DNA from: Microglena sp. YARC
Lineage: Eukaryota > Chlorophyta > Chlorophyceae > Chlamydomonadales > Chlamydomonadaceae
DNA length: 64,000 nt
NCBI GenBank assembly: GCA_022414725.1
Contig: CM039464.1
Span: 15,772,368-15,836,367 of the forward strand
Direction: 5' to 3'
Positions 10,023 through 20,140 of this stretch are shown here, piece by piece. The position numbers and the translations under genes were made by a program. Position 1 is the stretch's first letter; each line of letters opens with the position of its first letter. The notes beneath the pieces were generated by a model, which worked only from the letters and a program-made list of their open reading frames with translations, was not told the DNA's origin and searched no databases.

Positions 10023-13000
10023 GAGGTACACTCTGTCCTATTCTCTTGCACTACGAAGTTCTCTAACTTGTGTAGCCCGAGTCTTTCTGAGGGTGTCTGG
10101 CATGTGGACTCTGGAGCTGGAATGTCCATCACAGGTGATACGTCTTTGTTCACTGTGTATAAGGCTTCTGCTGTTGGTCCTGCAGTTCGATTTGGTGATA
10201 GGGTGGTTCAACGGTCAGAAGGTATGGGATCCATTGTGTTATGTAGTGATTGGTTACCAACATCGATCACTCTAACTGATGTTCTCTACATCCCTAACTG
10301 TCCGGTGAACCTCCTGTCAGTAAATGCTGTGGCTCATTCTCTCCACTGTCAGGTTTCTTTTGATAGTCTTAGTTGCACTGCCACTCAGGGCTCTTCTGTT
10401 CTCTGGTCTTTCCCTGCCTCCAGTGATGGTGTTTACAAGTTTGCATGTAGGCCTTGTAGCACCTCCCGTCGCTGTTTCAGAGTTGCTGACGATTATCCAG
10501 CGTTTGCACTTGATGTTGATGAGGACGGTGGAGTTGTTATCCCTACCACTCCTGCATGGCTGTGGCATAGGCGGTTGGGTCACCCCGGCTATGATGCCAT
10601 GCACAAACTTGTCAAGAAGGGTATGGTTAAGAACTTGCCCCTCACTCTCGGTCAAGTGCGGAGACTGGCTAAGATCCCTTGTGATGCTTGTCGGAAGGCT
10701 AAGGGCAAACGTCTCCCTTTTCCTAAAGAAAGCAAAACTCAGATCCGTGCACCTCTCCAACGGCTTCACTTGGATATCATGGGACCGGTTCATATTAGGG
10801 GCCTGCGTGGGGAGTTTTATATTCTGTGCCTCACAGACCAACACTCTGGCTATGCTGAGGTATTGTGCTTGAGGACCAGGGATGAAGCTCCCTTAGCAGT
10901 CCAAACTATCATCCTCAGATGGATGAATCAGCTGCATGGGTTTGCCTTTAAATGTCTGAGATCTGACAGGGCCAAGGAGTTTATTGTTAAGTGGTTCGAG
11001 GATTGGCTGATATCGGTTGGGGCAGTGCATGAGTTATCGTTGGCATACACTGCACAGCAGAATGCAACTGTGGAGAGGTACAATGGGGTCTTGCAGTCTA
11101 TAGCTAGAATCATCCACCTGGAGTCTAAACTAGCTAAGTCTTTCTGGCCCTATGCCTTCCTAGCTGCTTGTTACCTTCGTAATCGGCTGCCCAATCAGGG
11201 AGACAAGACTCCCTACGAGCTGTTTTTTGGGGTCGTGCCTGATGTGTCGTTGTTGCGTGTGTTTGGTTGCCCTTGCTACGTCACGTTAGTCAATGGGAAG
11301 AAACGCAACAAGCTAGACGAAAGGGCGTTATCTGGTAGACTGGTTGGGTATTCCCTGGTGAGTAAGGGTTATTTTGTTTGGGTTCCTAAGTTGCGCCAGG
11401 TAGTAGAGAGTCGTGATGTACTCTTCTATGAACAGTTTAGCTATAACTGTATTCCTGGGCTATCTCCCTATGACGGGTCTCCGTACGTCTCTCGCATCCC
11501 TGCCGCTATCAACGGACACATGCCTGAGTCTGCGGTTCATTCCTTAGACCCTTTGCTAACCCCAATTGTCGACCGCTGCCCTGGTCATGGGATGACCTTG
11601 CGTCCCAGGTCAGGGGCTGATGACGCTGTATTGCGTGTGAAGGCACTGGGCGGGCGGGATTCCGATGTCCTTTCAGATATGATTTTACCCGAATCTCAGG
11701 GGGTCGCCAGGCCCTCCTCTGCGTCAAGTTCCGTCGGTGAAGCTCTAGGATTAAGGCAGTCTCAGATCATAGTGGAGCCTGTTACAGGTCCATTGCCTAA
11801 TAGTCACCAACCTCCGACCACCTCGGATGACTCGCAGGTGTTGTTAATACCTTCGCCTCATGCCATCCCTGGTGGATTATTCGGGTCAAGCCCATGTGAC
11901 GATGTAGCCGTTGCCGATAGCGCAAGTGATGATCTTGATCATTGGTCTGGTTCCAATATTGCGTATGGCTGGGGTGTTCCAGTCGACCCAGGCTTCGTTG
12001 AGATAGAGGCAAATAAGGCCGGCCCTGTTCAACCAGGCAGTAGTTCTGTGCTGGGGGCTATACTACCGGTTACTTCTGATACTGCTGATATCCCCGCTGC
12101 TCATGTACAAGTAAACTGCTTGTACGTGGGGGCATATGTTTCAACCTCCACTGAACTATTCTATAAATCTGCCATGCTTCCTACCAACCCTGACAGGGAT
12201 CAATGGCTCCTTGCTATGAAGGATGAGATGGCGTCCCTTCATGCCCATGGTACTTGGGCCCTCACTCCACAGCCTCCTAAGCAGAGGATCCTGTCTGGCA
12301 GGTGGTTATTTGTGAAGAAGGTTGGGGTTGATGGTTCTCTGCGCTTCAAGGCACGTTTTGTGGTCCGTGGTTTTCTGCAGCGTCCTGGGCTGGACTTTCA
12401 TGACGTATATGCCCCCGTCTCCTCTAAAGCAGGTCTGAAGGTGCTCCTGGCTGCCATCACTCATAGGAAGATGTTTGTTCGGCAGCTGGACATCAAGACT
12501 GCATTTCTAAATGCTAAGCTTGAACCTGGTCTGGACCTGTACTGCCACCAGCCTGAAGGCTTTAAGGTACTTGGTCCTAACGGTGTTCCCCTTGTGTGCA
12601 AACTGATCAAGTCCCTTTATGGTCTGAAGCAGGCGCCCAGGGCTTGGAGTAGAGATGTCAAGCGGGTTTTGGTTGCCCATGGTTTTACTATGTGCAAGGC
12701 AGAACCTGCTCTGTATTTTAGGAGGGATTCTATTGGTGGGTGGAGCTATGTCCTGACCTATGTTGATGATTTTATCTGTGCTTTCAGTGAGATGGATAGG
12801 TATGTTTTGCTGATCAAGGCTATGGAGAAAGCTGGCTGGGAGGTCAAAGAGATGGGTGTACCGGTTCAGTTCCTCTCTTTGGACATGGATGTTACACTTG
12901 ACTCTGACGGCAGGTGTGTTCAGATCAACCTCTCCCAGCACTCTTACATTGTTGATCTGGTGGAGCAGTTTGGGCTTACTGATGCTACAAAGCCCAAGTT

Positions 13001-13532
13001 TGCTGCCCCCATGGCCAAATGCACCGTCACTGACCCTCCTGGGGACCCCCTGGTCTCCAACAGCCAGTATCTCTCTCTTGTGGGTGCTTTGCTTTACCTG
13101 GCTACTTGCACCAGGCCTGATATTTCTTTTGCTGTGAGCTACCTGTCCAGGTTTTCTGCTCGCCCTACTGCTCCCCTCTGGGGGGCGGCCAAGCGTTTGC
13201 TCTTGTATTTGAGGACACATTCCCACCTGGGGCTCACTTACACTCACAGCCCTGAGTTCTCTTTTACTGTCTTTAGTGACTCATCCTTTGCTGATGATGG
13301 GTCTGACAGGAGGTCTCAGACTGGCTTTGCTGTGCTTGATGGGGGGTGTGTAGTGAACTGGATGAGCAAGAGGCAGCCCACTGTTGCCATTAGCTCTAGT
13401 GAAGCTGAGTATCAGGCCCTGTCTCAGACTGCCAGGGAGGTGCAATGGTTGAAGAAGTTGAGGGTAGATCTGGGTCTGCCTTGTGATCTGGTTACCATTC
13501 AGGGTGACAACTTAGGGTCTCTGATCTACTAA
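10023..13532 (+). CDS. copia B Pol (protease, integrase, RT, RNase H), C-terminus lost
   Basis: This is in the same frame as Gag, directly after the TAG. Aspartic protease: HVDSGAGMSI. GAG-pre-integrase zinc site: WHRRLGHPG ... CDACRKAKG. Integrase core: LHLDIMGP, then RSDRAKEF (family usual RSDNGGEF, so the acid is kept but the neighbours changed), then QQNATVERYNG with the catalytic Glu. RT: WLFVKKVG, ARFVVRGFLQRPG, RQLDIKTAFLNA, SLYGLKQAPRAW, and YVDD in LTYVDDFICAF. RNase H: FSDSSFADDGSDRRSQTG and SSSEAEYQAL. The last ~65 residues of RNase H (the KHIDVIHHYIKE region seen in copia C) are missing. Confidence 0.92.
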   Translation, partial: EVHSVLFSCTTKFSNLCSPSLSEGVWHVDSGAGMSITGDTSLFTVYKASAVGPAVRFGDRVVQRSEGMGSIVLCSDWLPTSITLTDVLYIPNCPVNLLSVNAVAHSLHCQVSFDSLSCTATQGSSVLWSFPASSDGVYKFACRPCSTSRRCFRVADDYPAFALDVDEDGGVVIPTTPAWLWHRRLGHPGYDAMHKLVKKGMVKNLPLTLGQVRRLAKIPCDACRKAKGKRLPFPKESKTQIRAPLQRLHLDIMGPVHIRGLRGEFYILCLTDQHSGYAEVLCLRTRDEAPLAVQTIILRWMNQLHGFAFKCLRSDRAKEFIVKWFEDWLISVGAVHELSLAYTAQQNATVERYNGVLQSIARIIHLESKLAKSFWPYAFLAACYLRNRLPNQGDKTPYELFFGVVPDVSLLRVFGCPCYVTLVNGKKRNKLDERALSGRLVGYSLVSKGYFVWVPKLRQVVESRDVLFYEQFSYNCIPGLSPYDGSPYVSRIPAAINGHMPESAVHSLDPLLTPIVDRCPGHGMTLRPRSGADDAVLRVKALGGRDSDVLSDMILPESQGVARPSSASSSVGEALGLRQSQIIVEPVTGPLPNSHQPPTTSDDSQVLLIPSPHAIPGGLFGSSPCDDVAVADSASDDLDHWSGSNIAYGWGVPVDPGFVEIEANKAGPVQPGSSSVLGAILPVTSDTADIPAAHVQVNCLYVGAYVSTSTELFYKSAMLPTNPDRDQWLLAMKDEMASLHAHGTWALTPQPPKQRILSGRWLFVKKVGVDGSLRFKARFVVRGFLQRPGLDFHDVYAPVSSKAGLKVLLAAITHRKMFVRQLDIKTAFLNAKLEPGLDLYCHQPEGFKVLGPNGVPLVCKLIKSLYGLKQAPRAWSRDVKRVLVAHGFTMCKAEPALYFRRDSIGGWSYVLTYVDDFICAFSEMDRYVLLIKAMEKAGWEVKEMGVPVQFLSLDMDVTLDSDGRCVQINLSQHSYIVDLVEQFGLTDATKPKFAAPMAKCTVTDPPGDPLVSNSQYLSLVGALLYLATCTRPDISFAVSYLSRFSARPTAPLWGAAKRLLLYLRTHSHLGLTYTHSPEFSFTVFSDSSFADDGSDRRSQTGFAVLDGGCVVNWMSKRQPTVAISSSEAEYQALSQTAREVQWLKKLRVDLGLPCDLVTIQGDNLGSLIY

Positions 13533-13534
13533 CT

Positions 13535-13823
13535 TATTAAACAATAGGGATGATATTAAATGCATAGCAAGACTACGTCTTCGAGCCCACAACTTTAATG
13601 TCGAATCAGAAAGGAGTATCTCTCGTTCTGGTAGAATTTGCAGGAGCTGAGATATGGTGGTTGACGGTAGAATTGTAGTCGAAGATGAAATGCATTTCAT
13701 ATTAGAATGTCGGTTATACGCTGAGGATAGAAAACTATTTTTTGAGAAAATGAACATTGAACCTGAATTGGTGGATAAAAACTCCAGTATGAAGCTGGTC
13801 ATGAATCCTGATTCCTTTGGATA
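13535..13823 (+). pseudogene. LINE reverse-transcriptase C-terminal fragment
   Basis: Translation gives IARLRLRAHNF...GRICR, then a stop, then VEDEMHFILECRLYAEDRKLFF. This layout (RLR-hNf, a Cys, then D-e-HfLleCp-Y) is the zinc-finger-like tail common at the end of non-LTR retrotransposon ORF2 proteins. A TGA sits where a Cys is expected, and the frame ends near 13823. Only the 3' end is present, as with 5'-truncated LINE insertions. Confidence 0.65.
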
Positions 13824-14740
13824 ATAATCGCACAACTAAATTATCATCCGAGCTGAGATGATGATTGAATAATATTGTAGAATTAAATTATCACTGTAGC
13901 ACGAACTCAGGGCCCCCGTCGGTTAAACGATTGTTTGGGGCTCAGTTCATTAGTGCTTGTTCTTTTTAAGCCCTTCCTATACGGTTGGGCTAGTCCCTTA
14001 AGCCTGTTTGGCCTACCCCTGGACTGTAACATACATAAGATAGAAATACAATCATTAGCAGGAAAATGTAAACGCGAACAAATCACTTGTTTTTCTTATT
14101 CATGTTTTTATGTTTTCTACTCTTCTTCTGAACGATCAGAAACAGCACAAAATAACTAATCGTACCTATCAAAAGAGGCTTGATCTAGTCTCTTCATGCA
14201 TTCATGGATGAACAGAGGGAGCATCTCTAATAGAAAGACCTCTCAACAGACACCCATCCACCCCCTGGCTCTGAAACCCACTGTACAGCCATTATCTCAG
14301 TCACCACTTAATGTTATTGTGTCTAATTAAGCTCATTTTGTATGTAGGGTTTTAAATGCCTATCCATTGGTGTTGGTATCATAACCATTGGGAATGTTTG
14401 AAACATGGAAACATATCATCATCCATTTCCTGGTAAAAAAACTTTTTACTGCCAAAGACAGCGAGCAGCCAAATCGCTGGCTGGAGCCATGTGACCGAGT
14501 TCAATCTCAAACAATCAAGATCAACTACTATACATGTTTTGGGTCATGATCTTTGAATGTACTGATGAAGCCTTACTGAATTCGAGAATAAAGTATCATA
14601 ACCTGATTTCCCAATCTAAGAGTAAAATGATTCCTTCACCTTACCTGATGTGCAATCCAGAAGTTAAAGGGCGAGCTTAGCTGCCTCTGTTCATCCATGG
14701 ATGTATAAATATGGAGATTGGATTGTCTTTTTGATAGGCA
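13824..14740. other. AT-rich spacer with dispersed repeat fragments
   Basis: There is no gene. At about 13975-14030 the block CCTACCCCTGGACTGTAA recurs at about 26140 and about 63633 as part of a dispersed repeat. At about 14446-14510 there is a TTTACTGCCAAAGACAGCGAGCAGCC segment (repeated at 15066). Confidence 0.5.
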
Positions 14741-14744
14741 CGAT

Positions 14745-14975
14745 TCGTTTTTGGCAGAGCTCCCCCCTTCTGGGGGGCGGGAGCCCCCAGGATGACTCAT
14801 TTGTCCGTCTAACCATCCGACCGACCACCCGTGTGACTGCACTGAAGCCTGACACGTCAGCCAACGGTCTCGTAACTAACTCGCTTCCGTTGCCACCTGT
14901 CGCTCCGTCGCGATCACTCTCCGCCACTTTGTAGCGTCCCAGGCGAGGCTGCATATAACTTGTTGCACTGTTTTT
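14745..14975 (-). repeat. dispersed repeat R1, minus copy
   Basis: Reverse-complemented, this reads GCGACAGGTGGC, CTGACGTGTCAGGCTTC, GACGGACAAATG and CCTGGGGGCTCCCGCC in the same order as 45535-45715 on the plus strand. This is an interspersed family in opposite orientations, not a gene. Both copies end in a short GC-rich hairpin (GGGGGCTCCCGCC..GGGGGGAGCTC). Confidence 0.8.
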
Positions 14976-15065
14976 GTATCGTTGAGAAGAAGAAGATATA
15001 ACGAATAAATAAAAATGGAAATGAAAAAATGTTTTTTTTCATTTACATTTTCCTGATAGTTTGTT

Positions 15066-15130
15066 TACTGCTAAAGACGGCGAGCAGCCAAATTGCTGGC
15101 TGGAGCTATGTAACTAAGTTCAAGTTGCTA
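15066..15130 (+). repeat. dispersed repeat R2, second local copy
   Basis: TTTACTGCTAAAGACGGCGAGCAGCC through GGCTGGAGCTATGTAAC matches about 14446-14510. Shorter relatives containing GAAGACGGTGAGCA..CAGAGTTGGCTGA occur at about 15385, 62836 and 63496. Confidence 0.65.
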
Positions 15131-15689
15131 TACGCACTAGCAAGCTTCGGGATTGGCCCAAGGACATGGAAATAGAGCTGCCTAGAAGCTGCTACCTGTA
15201 GCCCCCAAATGAAACAGTGGAGACTCTGAAATTCTACATTTAAAGGTTTTTCAGATCATCTAAGCAGGATGCCAATCCAAATCATCCACTGCATTGCTAT
15301 AAAGGTATGTAACCAAGTTCAGGTTCAAGTTCAACTCTGGGCTGCTACCACCCGTTTCCGCCAGGGGTGGAGTGGGGTGGGGGAGATGAAGACAGTGAGC
15401 AGCCCACAGTTGGCTGAAACACATGTGCACATTACTTCTTGCAGTACTGGAAAGACAATCACCCTAGCCGAAAGGAACGGCGAAGCGCTGCCTCTAATAG
15501 GCCCACTTCAACTTATTAACACCACTTTCAACTACATTATTGCGTGTAGAACTTTCAGACTTTCCTAAAACAGGAATTGCAGTGGTAACATGTGTATCCC
15601 CAGAAGCACACGTACAGCCATGACAGCGTCTTGTGTCTCAGATGCAAATATGTGAGGGTACGTTGCGTACTTGCGCCGCATACACATAT

Positions 15690-15825
15690 TTTGGAAGATC
15701 AGATGCGTCTCAGATGCACATCTTGGAACTGGGTGCGTCTCAAGATGCACATCTTGGAACTGGGTGCGTCTCAAGATGCACATCTTGGAACTGGGTGCGT
15801 CTCAAGATGCACATCTTGGAGTCCA
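15690..15825 (+). repeat. 31 bp minisatellite, about 4 copies
   Basis: The unit GGGTGCGTCTCAAGATGCAC plus ATCTTGGAACT repeats every 31 bp. The unit has no stops on either strand, which makes spurious short frames. Confidence 0.9.
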
Positions 15826-16168
15826 CCTGAAAAACCCTGGTTGGATCCCCATATCTGAAGACAACACAACAAGGGCGTGACCGCCCTTGTGTTGGATTGG
15901 ACCAATTGGACCAAGGGATCCGCTGGGGATCACCGGCTGGGGAGTGTGTAAGTAGGGTTGTTTTGTGTGCGGTGTGAGGTGTGCGGTGTGTCTAACCTTG
16001 TTGCTGCCCTCGTGAACCTTGTTGCTGCCCTCGTGGCTGTTCTTGCGAAATGTGTGTCTCGTATACCGCGCTTTGGTACACAGTCGCGCGTTACCACATA
16101 AACTGGGGCTGTGCACCCTTCGACAGTGACTAGGCAGTCTTCTTCGGGATGACTGCCGAATTCAAACG

Positions 16169-16924
16169 TCAAGTGGTTCGGGGCGCAGGTTGACTTAAAT
16201 TGTATGATTGGAGCAGAGGGTTGTGCTCGAGGTTGAGCCCTAGGAGATGTTCAAGCTTTTCAAGCCCGTCAGGTCTGTTTTCTCTCCAATAAACAAGAGG
16301 GGCGTTGACAATGGGCTTTGGATGTAGCTGTCCTTCAGCAAACCCACACCAATGTTTCTGAAACGAGACACTGACGTCTACAAGTGATAGCTTTGGAAGT
16401 TCTTCACATGGTGTGTCAAGTAGAGCGTCTACGTAAGGCACTGGGAATACGACCACGTGTGGAGCATGCTTCGCTGGCTGATGGCTGCAGTCGGGACATA
16501 GTGCCCAACGGGTAACTTCGTCATCATCAAGCATCTCAACGCAGCCGTGCATGTGGGGATAAGCAACCCCATAGGGCGGGGGCACCTGGCCGTCGGTTCT
16601 CGAAGGTGGCTTGGGAGTAAATTTGTGATACGACTTGGGCCCACCTAAGTGCGTGGAACCGCAAATGGCGCATACAATGAGCGCGCCAAAGAACTGCGTT
16701 AGTCTGTCGGAGAATCGACTAATCATCCCGCCCACAAACTTCCAGGACGATACCGACTTTAAGAAGGGTAACACGTGGTTGGAGGGCGCTGCTTCTGCTG
16801 CCGCTGCCCTCGCTAATTCTAATCGTGCTGCTGTTGCTGCCTTCTTTAATTCTGATAGAGCTGCTGCTGCTGCCTTCTTTGATTCTAGTCGTGCTGCTGC
16901 TGCTGCCTTTTTTAATTCTAATCG

Positions 16925-16960
<36 letters not shown>

Positions 16961-17428
16961 TGCTGCTGCCTTCGATAATTCTAATCGTGCTGCTGCTGCA
17001 GCCTTCTCTAATTCTAATCGTGCTGCTGTTGCTGTTTTCGCTAATTCTAATCGTTCTGCTGCTGCAGCTGCCGCTGTCGCTGCTTCTGATGCGGCCGATG
17101 CTGTTGCTGCTGCCGCTGCTGCCGCTGCCGCTGCTGCTGCTTCCTGGCGGGCTACCGCTCTATGATCAGTCCTGGCTGTGTTAACCCTAGCAACGTCTCT
17201 GTTGCTATTGTACTCTGTGTTTGTTGGCAACCCTTCTGCTGTACGCTTTGCTCTGTCCGACGTTCTGGGTTGATTTTTCTTCCTTTTTAAGTACGGCTGG
17301 ACGTGGTGGAATGGGCAATTAAAGTCTGCTTGCTTAACGCAATGAGTACTACAGCGTTTGTTGGGACAAAGGAGAATAGTAGCAGGCGATATGATGTAAG
17401 AGCACCCTTCAGCAGAACAGGTAGTCAT
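16169..17428 (-). CDS. Zinc-binding, Ala-rich coiled-coil protein (possibly Helitron-associated)
   Basis: A 419-codon single-exon frame. Residues 1-50 hold a Cys/His cluster (CSAEGCSY, CPNKRCSTHC, CPFHH) that could bind two zinc ions. Residues about 95-220 are an Ala-rich helix with repeated ERLELxKAAAAA blocks, strongly predicted as helix or coiled coil, coded by (GCT/GCA)n DNA that is prone to length change. Residues about 245-330 hold a second Cys pair set, CAICGSTH and LCPDCSH, followed by PKLSLVDVSVSF. That pattern recalls the Cys-rich N-terminal part of Helitron Rep/helicase proteins, and a Helitron HUH exon lies 0.5 kb away on the other strand. The link is inference; function is unknown. 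Confidence 0.6.
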
Positions 17429-17564
17429 TCCACATTATGATACTCGGAGTATGTCAATTAAGGGTTAACTTGATGCGCACACATTAGAGGTGTCGCGTGA
17501 AAGCAAATATGCGCGAGTCGGGATTTGCAATTTTCACCCCGAACAAGTGGTACTTAGGAAGGCA

Positions 17565-17800
17565 TAGTAGTTGGGAACAACTGCGCTGGACGAAGCTTAG
17601 AAGTTGCGCAATTAGTACGGCTGCATACTAAGGGCACGTCCGCGATTGCAGGCGATGGGCCTTTGAACGGAAGGAAACGCTGTTGCATGTTGCAAGGACA
17701 GTTGGCTTGCCACGGATGCTTCTTTCCACGCGAACCCTTTAGGGCTAAATGGCTCTTCATCCGGTTACTCATTTTGTGTTACATTCATGTGACACTAGTT
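17565..17800 (-). repeat. inverted fragment of the 1.4 kb repeat
   Basis: Reverse-complemented, it carries ACTAGTGT, GAGTAACCGGATGAAGAGCC, AAAGGGTTCGCGTGGAAAGA, GCCAACTGTCC and CGCAATTG.. in the order seen at 4260-4490. It is 13 kb from the array and inverted, so pieces of the 1.4 kb family also move or recombine as dispersed copies. Confidence 0.85.
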
Positions 17801-17871
17801 TATGTGCATGATGACTGCAAATGCACATTTGACTATGATCATGTACATTTGCCGACGTTGCTATATTGCCA

Positions 17872-17890
17872 GCCCTTATAAATAGACTAA
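17872..17890 (+). promoter_or_regulatory. TATA-like site upstream of Helitron exon
   Basis: CCCTTATAAATAGAC lies about 65 bp before the Helitron exon. It is a good match to a TATA box. Whether it works as a promoter is not shown by the sequence. Confidence 0.35.
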
Positions 17891-17949
17891 TCATTAAAGA
17901 CAGCACAATCATTTGCTCATTTCCATCATTTCCACCATGTTCAATGCAG

Positions 17950-18530
17950 GACGCCCCGGTCGAATGTGCTGTCTTGTTCAACGAACGCGTTAAGCTTCTC
18001 ATGGAGAAGTACATCACTAACAACAAGGGAATCTTGGGGCGTGTCACTCATCACGTCATTCGCTATGAAGTTCAAAATCGTGGTTCCCTACATGCCCACA
18101 TCATTTTGTGGGTTGATCCAAAGGACATTGAGAGAATAGCATCTGAGATTTGTGACATGGTCCCTGCTGAGGTTGACCCTTCAAACTCAAGTTCTTTCAT
18201 TGAACCAGAGTGCCCAGAGCAAGCTAGGCTTCTTCACATGATCTTGAGGAAGAACATGCACACATGCGGCCAGGTATTTACAATTTGTTCCCTTTGCCAT
18301 CTCATATTGCCGGCTACTTAAAGTCTCAGTTATTAGTCACTTTAATTGACCGACTGTGAACTTTAGTGTTAGTACTGCAAGTGTATCGTCATGTTCATTG
18401 TCAACCTATTTACAACCGGACTTTGTTGATTTGGTGACTCCGGATGCAGAGAGAAAGGGAAATGCAAGTACGGGTTCCCCTTGCCCCAACAGCATAATCG
18501 AACTCCAGTCTATGATGTCTGCATAATGAC
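17950..18530 (+). pseudogene. Helitron Rep (HUH nuclease) fragment
   Basis: An exon at about 17950-18273 is bounded by TTCAATGCAG and CGGCCAG-GTATTT. It encodes HHVIRYEVQNRGSLHAHIILW, and GSLHAHIILW is the HUH metal-binding motif of Helitron rolling-circle replication initiators. Further on are EVDPSNSSS and ARLLHMILRKNMHTCG. Near 18430-18520 another frame gives CREKGKCKYGFPLP..., the next conserved Helitron block. The Tyr motif and the helicase are absent. Sequence switches to copia C at about 18536. Confidence 0.75.
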
Positions 18531-18595
18531 TGAGCTATGTCCTAACCTATGTTGATGATTTTATCTGTGCTTTTAGTGAGCTGGATAGGTATGTT

Positions 18596-19521
18596 TTGCT
18601 GATCAAGGCTATGGAGAAAGCTGGCTGGGAGGTCAAAGAGATGGGTGTGCCGGTTCAGTTCCTCTCCTTGGACATGGCTTGTACACTTGACTCTGACGGC
18701 AGGTGTGTTCAGATCAACCTCTCCCAGCACTCCTACATTGTTGATCTGGTGGAGCAGTTTGGTCTGACTGCTGCTGCCAAGCCCAGGTTTGGTGCCCCCA
18801 TGGACAAGTCCACCGTCACTGACCCACCTGGAGAACCCCTGTCCTCTAATAGCCAGTACCTCTCTCTTGTTGGTGCTTTGCTATACCTGGCTACTTGCAC
18901 CAGGCCTGATATTGCCTTTGCTGTGAGCTACCTGTCCAGGTTTTCTGCTCACCCTACCGTCCCCCTGTGGGGGGCAGCCAAGCGTTTTGCTTTTGTATTT
19001 TGAGGTCACATTCCCACCTGGGACTCACTTACACACACAGCCCTGATTTCTCTTTTACTGTCTTTAGTGACTCATCCTTTGCTGATGATGGGTCTGACAG
19101 GAGATCTCAGACTGGCTTTGCTGTCCTGGCTGGAGGGTGCATAGTGAACTGGATGAGCAAGAGGCAGCCTACAGTTGCCATTAGCTCTTGTGAGGCTGAG
19201 TATCAGGCCCTGTCTCAGGCTGCCAGGGAGGTGCAATGGTTGAAGAAGTTGAGGGTGGATCTGGGTCTGCCTTGTGATTTAGTTACCATTCAGGGTGACA
19301 ACATAGGGTCTCTGAGATGGGCCAATGACTGGCAGCTCCTCCCTCGCAGCAAGCACATTGATGTTATTCATCACTACATCAAGGAGCTGGTGGAGGACGG
19401 TTCACTAGATGTTGCCTATGTTAACACCAAGGACAACTGTGCTGACCCCTTCACCAAGCCCCTTGATCCTGCTGTGTTCTGGAGGTTTATGCGGATGCTT
19501 GGGATGACCGTTTCTTCTTAG
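18596..19521 (+). pseudogene. copia C RT C-terminal part and RNase H, one frame break
   Basis: The RT tail and RNase H are almost the same as in copia B. Extra T residues in AAGCGTTTTGC and GTATTTTGAGG (about 18980-19005), against GTTTGC and GTATTTGAGG in B, break the frame. After that the frame is open, with SDSSFADDGSDRRSQTG, SSCEAEYQALSQ, SKHIDVIHHYIKELV and CADPFTKPLDP, ending at TAG 19519-19521. It shows the complete C-terminus that copia B has lost. Confidence 0.88.
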
Positions 19522-19838
19522 TTTTTTTTTTTTTTTTGGTTACATCGGTTTCTTTGGTTATCATTGTATGGCATTAGGTTCCTATTCCCGGATCGGGTTT
19601 TCTATACCGTTGTTACCCATCTTTGATATTCGGTTTTCATCCTTTTCTAACTTGGCAAATTTTGGTTTTTTGCCGTGTTTCATTCCTTCCTATAAACCTT
19701 TGGGTTTCCATTTGAAGTTCTCTCGATTTTTCGGAGTTCTTTGATTTTTTTTTCTTTCAATCTGTTACGTATAGTTCTATGTCACCAGTGCCATAGGTGG
19801 AGAAGTAGTATTGTATGTCACCTGTGTCATAGGTGGAG

Positions 19839-20140
19839 TGTCAGCATGAATTGCGGTGCTCTCACGCGTTTTATGACTTGGTGACTACTTATGTACTTCC
19901 TTAGAACTATCGGTCCTGACAGTACTATGTCAGCTTACTGTTGACTGCGTCATCGGTTCTTCTGACACGCGCTGTCTAACCTGTACCCTGATCAGGTTCC
20001 AGGCTACCGCCCCCCTTTCCTCCGCTGGTGTCCCTTTATGGTTCCACTGTCTTTTGTAATATTATTCTCGTCTCCGCATTTATAGATTGGCGTGCTGCAC
20101 ACACTAAGTCCACTCTCCGGAGTGTTATCCAAGCTGATAT
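19839..20140 (+). repeat. copia C 3' LTR, 3' end lost
   Basis: TGTCAGCATGAATTGCGG starts it after GGTGGAG. It aligns with the 5' LTR of copia B (7468-7830) with more changes than the coding region and stops being alignable after CCAAGCTGAT at about 20140. The terminal CA and the target-site duplication are therefore not visible. Confidence 0.82.

Larger units (their letters stand above)
7468..13524 (+). mobile_element. Ty1/copia LTR retrotransposon B, 3'-truncated in RNase H
   Basis: The order is 5' LTR, gag with a zinc knuckle, protease, integrase, reverse transcriptase and RNase H. This is the copia order, with integrase before RT. The element is intact in frame from 7863 to 13532 apart from one TAG at 10020. 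It is lost after GGTGACAACTTAGGGTCTCTGA, where copia C continues with the rest of RNase H. A LINE 3' fragment follows directly, so another insertion or a recombination removed the 3' end. Confidence 0.92.
18536..20140 (+). mobile_element. Ty1/copia LTR retrotransposon C, 3' part with LTR
   Basis: It starts abruptly inside RT (LTYVDDFICAFSELDR) and runs to the end of RNase H at 19521, then a T-run, the GGTGGAG polypurine tract at 19832-19838 and the 3' LTR from 19839. It overlaps the same RT/RNase H region as copia B with a few percent divergence, so B and C are separate copies of one family rather than halves of one element. Confidence 0.9.

Noticed and set aside
16635..17165. Plus-strand Ala-rich and Leu-rich frames
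   Set aside because: They are the antisense of the (GCT)n part of the minus-strand gene, which alone has zinc-binding ends and a full start-to-stop frame.
7468..20140. One 12.7 kb copia element with a 5 kb insertion
   Set aside because: The left and right parts overlap in RT/RNase H with differences, so they are two copies.
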